Below, in pieces: positions 10,604 through 13,010 of a stretch of 13,010 nt of DNA (its first letter is position 1; every line of letters begins with the position of its first letter). A model generated the notes under the pieces. That model had not been told where the DNA came from. It searched no databases and saw nothing but the letters and a program-made list of their open reading frames with translations. The DNA lies in contig DNND01000028.1 in NCBI GenBank assembly GCA_003488005.1, forward strand, positions 1 to 13,010. The letters run 5' to 3'. The translations under genes were made by a program, and so were the position numbers. The stretch is from Blastocatellia bacterium (GTDB lineage Bacteria; Acidobacteriota; Blastocatellia; Pyrinomonadales; Pyrinomonadaceae).

Positions 10604-12952
10604 ATGGCAGCAAAAACCTTACTCAGCCTATCCATCAGCGTGCTCTGCTCCCTGCTCATTGTTGGAGCTTGTCTTTCAACTGTGCGCGGCAACGAGGCCG
10701 TGCCGCGTTCACAACTGCGCGGCCGAGTACTGGATCCAAATCGTGCTGTGATTGCCGGCGCCCAGATTAAGGCGCTGCGAAAAGGCACACCCACCTCCTC
10801 CGCTCTAACCAACGCCAATGGCGAGTTTTCACTAACACTCGAACCTGGCGAGTACACATTACAAATTTCTGCCGAAGGGTTTGCTGAATCTCTCGTAAGC
10901 GTCCGGTCAATGCCCACCAGCTTTGAGCCGGTGGAGATTCTCATGCAGCTTGCCGGTTACAACGCCATCGTAACAGTGACAGATTTGGCAGGCGTGGATA
11001 CTTCTGCTGTGAGCAGTGCTACTAAAACCTTAACGCCGTTGCGCGACCTGCCACAGTCGGTCAGTGTTGTGTCGCGGGAAGTCATCAAAAACCAATCGAT
11101 GCAAAGTATGGCCGACGTAGTTCGTTATGTTCCGGGCGTCACGGCGATTCAGGGTGAAAACAATCGCGACCAAGTTGTAATTAGAGGCAACAGCTCATCA
11201 GCAGATTTTTTCGTCGATGGTGTGCGCGACGACGTTCAGTATTATCGCGACCTCTATAACCTTGATCGCGTAGAGGCGTTGAAGGGACCCAACGCGATGA
11301 TCTTTGGGCGCGGCGGCGGTGGTGGAGTAATAAACCGAGTGACCAAACAAGCAGGTTTCGGTTCGTTGGGCGAGTTAACTTTTCAAGGCGGTTCCTTTGG
11401 GAACAGACGGCTGGCAGGAGATTTCGATCGCCCGTTCAACGATAGAATTGCTTTCCGCTTCAACGGCATGTACGAAAACTCCGGCAGCTTTCGTGAACAC
11501 GTCGCCCTGGAACGCTTTGGTATCAATCCGAAACTTACGATTGTTGCCGGCAAGCAAACACAAATCAGACTGGCCTACGAACACTTCCGCGACAAACGCA
11601 CTGCCGATCGTGGCATTCCTTCCTATCGAGGCCGGCCTTCTGACGCCGGCATCTCAACTTTCTTTGGTAATCCCGAATTGAGTTTTGTTCACGCGCGCAT
11701 AAATCTTGCTTCAGCGATTGTCGATCGTCAGATCGGCAAACTAAATATTCGCAACCATACCCTGTTCGGCGACTATGACCGCAGTTACCAAAACTTTGTT
11801 CCCGGTGCAGTCAATGCAGACGAGACTCGCGTCAATCTTTCTGCTTACAACAACGCGACGCGGCGCCGCAACATCTTCAATCAAACAGATCTGACTTATG
11901 CGGCGAAGACTGGCTCCCTGCGTCACACACTCCTGGCCGGTACGGAATTCGGGCGCCAGGTATCGCACAATTTTCGCAACACCGGCTTTTTCAACGGCAG
12001 CTTGACGACGATCTCCGTACCATTTGCCGCGCCTACCATCAGCACGCCCGTAACGTTTCGCCAGAACGCTACCGACGCTGACAATCGCGTCCAGGCGAAT
12101 GTCGCGGCCACATATGCGCAGGATCAAATCGAGCTGTCCCGGAAGGTACAGTTGCTTGCCGGAATACGATTCGATCACTTCAAGCTAAAATTTCACAACA
12201 ACCGAAACGGCGAGAACTTCAACCGCACCGACAAGCTTCTGTCACCGCGCGCGGGCATTGTATTTAAGCCGGTTGAGCCGTTATCGCTTTACGGCAGTTA
12301 CAGCGTTTCGTATTTGCCAAGTTCGGGAGATCAATTTTCGGCACTGACCGCAAGTACGAAAACTCTCGAGCCCGAAAAGTTCACCAACTACGAATTCGGC
12401 GCAAAGTGGGACATTCGCCAGGCACTGTCATTAACGACTGCCGTCTACCGACTGGATCGCACGAGCACCCGCGCGACCGATCCAAACGATCCGACAAAGA
12501 TCGTCCAGACTGGTAGCCAGCGCAGCGGCGGTTTTGAAGCGGGCCTCAACGGCAGCGTCACTCGAGCCTGGAATGTTCTGGGGGGTTACGCCTATCAAAA
12601 CGCGCGTATTACCAGCGCGACTATCGCCGCGCCTGCTGGGGCGCGAGTCGCACAAGTTCCGCGTCACACGTTTTCGCTTTGGAATAACTACCGGTTCAAC
12701 GGTAAATGGGCCGCCGGTCTTGGTCTCATCCACCGGTCCAATATGTTTGCGGCGATTGACGATCGGGTGGTTCTGCCCGGCTACACGCGAGCGGACGCCG
12801 CGGTCTTCTACACCATTAATGACAAGTTGTCGCTTCAGACCAATTTCGAAAACCTGCTGAACAAAAAATACTTCCTCAATGCTGACGGCAACGACAACAT
12901 CTCGCCAGGCTCGCCGCGCGCTGCTCGCTTCTCTCTAACCTGGAAGTTCTAA
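10604..12952 (+). CDS. TonB-dependent siderophore-type outer-membrane receptor
   Basis: This 782-aa receptor imports ferric-siderophore or a similar ligand across the outer membrane using TonB energy. Residues 1 to about 30 form a signal peptide (hydrophobic LLSLSISVLCSLLIVGACL). Residues 38-115 are a CarboxypepD_reg-like Ig domain (RGRVLDPN...GEYTLQISAEGF). A possible TonB box is near IVTVTD (122-127). The plug is about 137-250, with LRDLPQSVSVVSREVI, VIRGNSSSADFFVDGVRDD (192-210) and ALKGPNAMIFGRGGGGGVIN (225-244). The rest is the beta-barrel, ending NLLNKKYF...SPGSPRAARFSLTWKF with the C-terminal Phe used for outer-membrane insertion. Length is normal. ATG 10604 is chosen because a signal peptide follows and a promoter precedes it; 85 upstream codons run through repeats. 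The ligand cannot be told. Confidence 0.93.
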   Translation: MAAKTLLSLSISVLCSLLIVGACLSTVRGNEAVPRSQLRGRVLDPNRAVIAGAQIKALRKGTPTSSALTNANGEFSLTLEPGEYTLQISAEGFAESLVSVRSMPTSFEPVEILMQLAGYNAIVTVTDLAGVDTSAVSSATKTLTPLRDLPQSVSVVSREVIKNQSMQSMADVVRYVPGVTAIQGENNRDQVVIRGNSSSADFFVDGVRDDVQYYRDLYNLDRVEALKGPNAMIFGRGGGGGVINRVTKQAGFGSLGELTFQGGSFGNRRLAGDFDRPFNDRIAFRFNGMYENSGSFREHVALERFGINPKLTIVAGKQTQIRLAYEHFRDKRTADRGIPSYRGRPSDAGISTFFGNPELSFVHARINLASAIVDRQIGKLNIRNHTLFGDYDRSYQNFVPGAVNADETRVNLSAYNNATRRRNIFNQTDLTYAAKTGSLRHTLLAGTEFGRQVSHNFRNTGFFNGSLTTISVPFAAPTISTPVTFRQNATDADNRVQANVAATYAQDQIELSRKVQLLAGIRFDHFKLKFHNNRNGENFNRTDKLLSPRAGIVFKPVEPLSLYGSYSVSYLPSSGDQFSALTASTKTLEPEKFTNYEFGAKWDIRQALSLTTAVYRLDRTSTRATDPNDPTKIVQTGSQRSGGFEAGLNGSVTRAWNVLGGYAYQNARITSATIAAPAGARVAQVPRHTFSLWNNYRFNGKWAAGLGLIHRSNMFAAIDDRVVLPGYTRADAAVFYTINDKLSLQTNFENLLNKKYFLNADGNDNISPGSPRAARFSLTWKF

Positions 12953-12990
12953 TCGCGTAAAGTAAGCGACCGCATGGCGAGTTCTGCAAG

Positions 12991-13010
12991 GCAATGAGGT
13001 CAGTACCACC
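12991..13010 (+). repeat. Start of a fifth copy of the 10257-type repeat (cut by window edge)
   Basis: GCAATGAGGTCAGTACC at 12991-13007 matches the leading flank of copy B (GCAATGAAGTCAGTACC, 10319-10335) with one difference. It lies 38 bp past the receptor stop and is cut by the window end. The receptor gene is thus bracketed by copies of the element on both sides. Confidence 0.65.

Noticed and set aside
10661..10674. Lipobox (VGAC) in the receptor signal peptide, suggesting a lipoprotein
   Set aside because: TonB-dependent receptors are normally cut by signal peptidase I; the match is short and the sequence after Cys continues hydrophobic, so it is likely chance.

Overview
The window looks like bacterial chromosome, not plasmid or phage: it carries housekeeping genes (a tRNA-tuf operon, pgsA, uvrA) with accessory defence and toxin-antitoxin-type genes between them. 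A TonB-dependent receptor with an N-terminal carboxypeptidase-regulatory-like domain indicates a Gram-negative envelope. That receptor architecture, the GTG/TTG/CTG starts, the CCA-encoding tRNAs and the dense intergenic palindromic repeats would suit an acidobacterium (Blastocatellia-like). This placement is an inference from style, not from a marker-gene comparison.

Layout. Positions 1-755, minus strand: an ordered tRNA operon Thr(UGU)-Tyr(GUA)-Gly(UCC)-Thr(GGU) leading into the first nine codons of tuf (EF-Tu), the same order as thrU-tyrU-glyT-thrT-tufB of E. coli. Three successive spacers each hold a different inverted-repeat family. 756-1564, minus: pgsA (phosphatidylglycerophosphate synthase) followed by a possible 41-codon ORF overlapping its stop by GTGA. 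1667-3325, minus: a single-chain DUF262 + HNH protein of the GmrSD type, a probable phage-defence nuclease. 3676-4306, plus: an antitoxin/PIN-toxin pair (VapBC-like, 8-nt overlap). 4309-4524, minus, convergent with it: a 71-codon antitoxin-like gene with a good Shine-Dalgarno but a CTG start. 4758-7616, plus: uvrA with a credible sigma70-type promoter. 7639-9174, plus: a tightly packed three-gene module of a small acidic protein, a DNA-polymerase-beta-fold nucleotidyltransferase and an FRG-domain protein. 9238-10209, plus: a conserved protein of unknown function starting at TTG behind a strong Shine-Dalgarno. 10257-10510: a nested inverted-repeat block. 10532-12952, plus: a TonB-dependent siderophore-type receptor with a TTGACA-17-TAACCT promoter and a perfect 11-3-11 palindrome resembling a Fur operator at its start point. 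Another copy of the 10257 repeat begins at 12991 and runs off the window.

How it fits together. The housekeeping genes are insertion-tolerant anchors, with accessory modules in the gaps on both sides of uvrA. No transposase, integrase or CRISPR array is visible. The most promising leads are the small-protein/nucleotidyltransferase/FRG module, the convergent VapBC/orphan-antitoxin arrangement with a non-standard start, the matching leaderless-looking promoters of the two toxin-antitoxin-type operons, and the different repeat families packed into the tRNA-tuf spacers.
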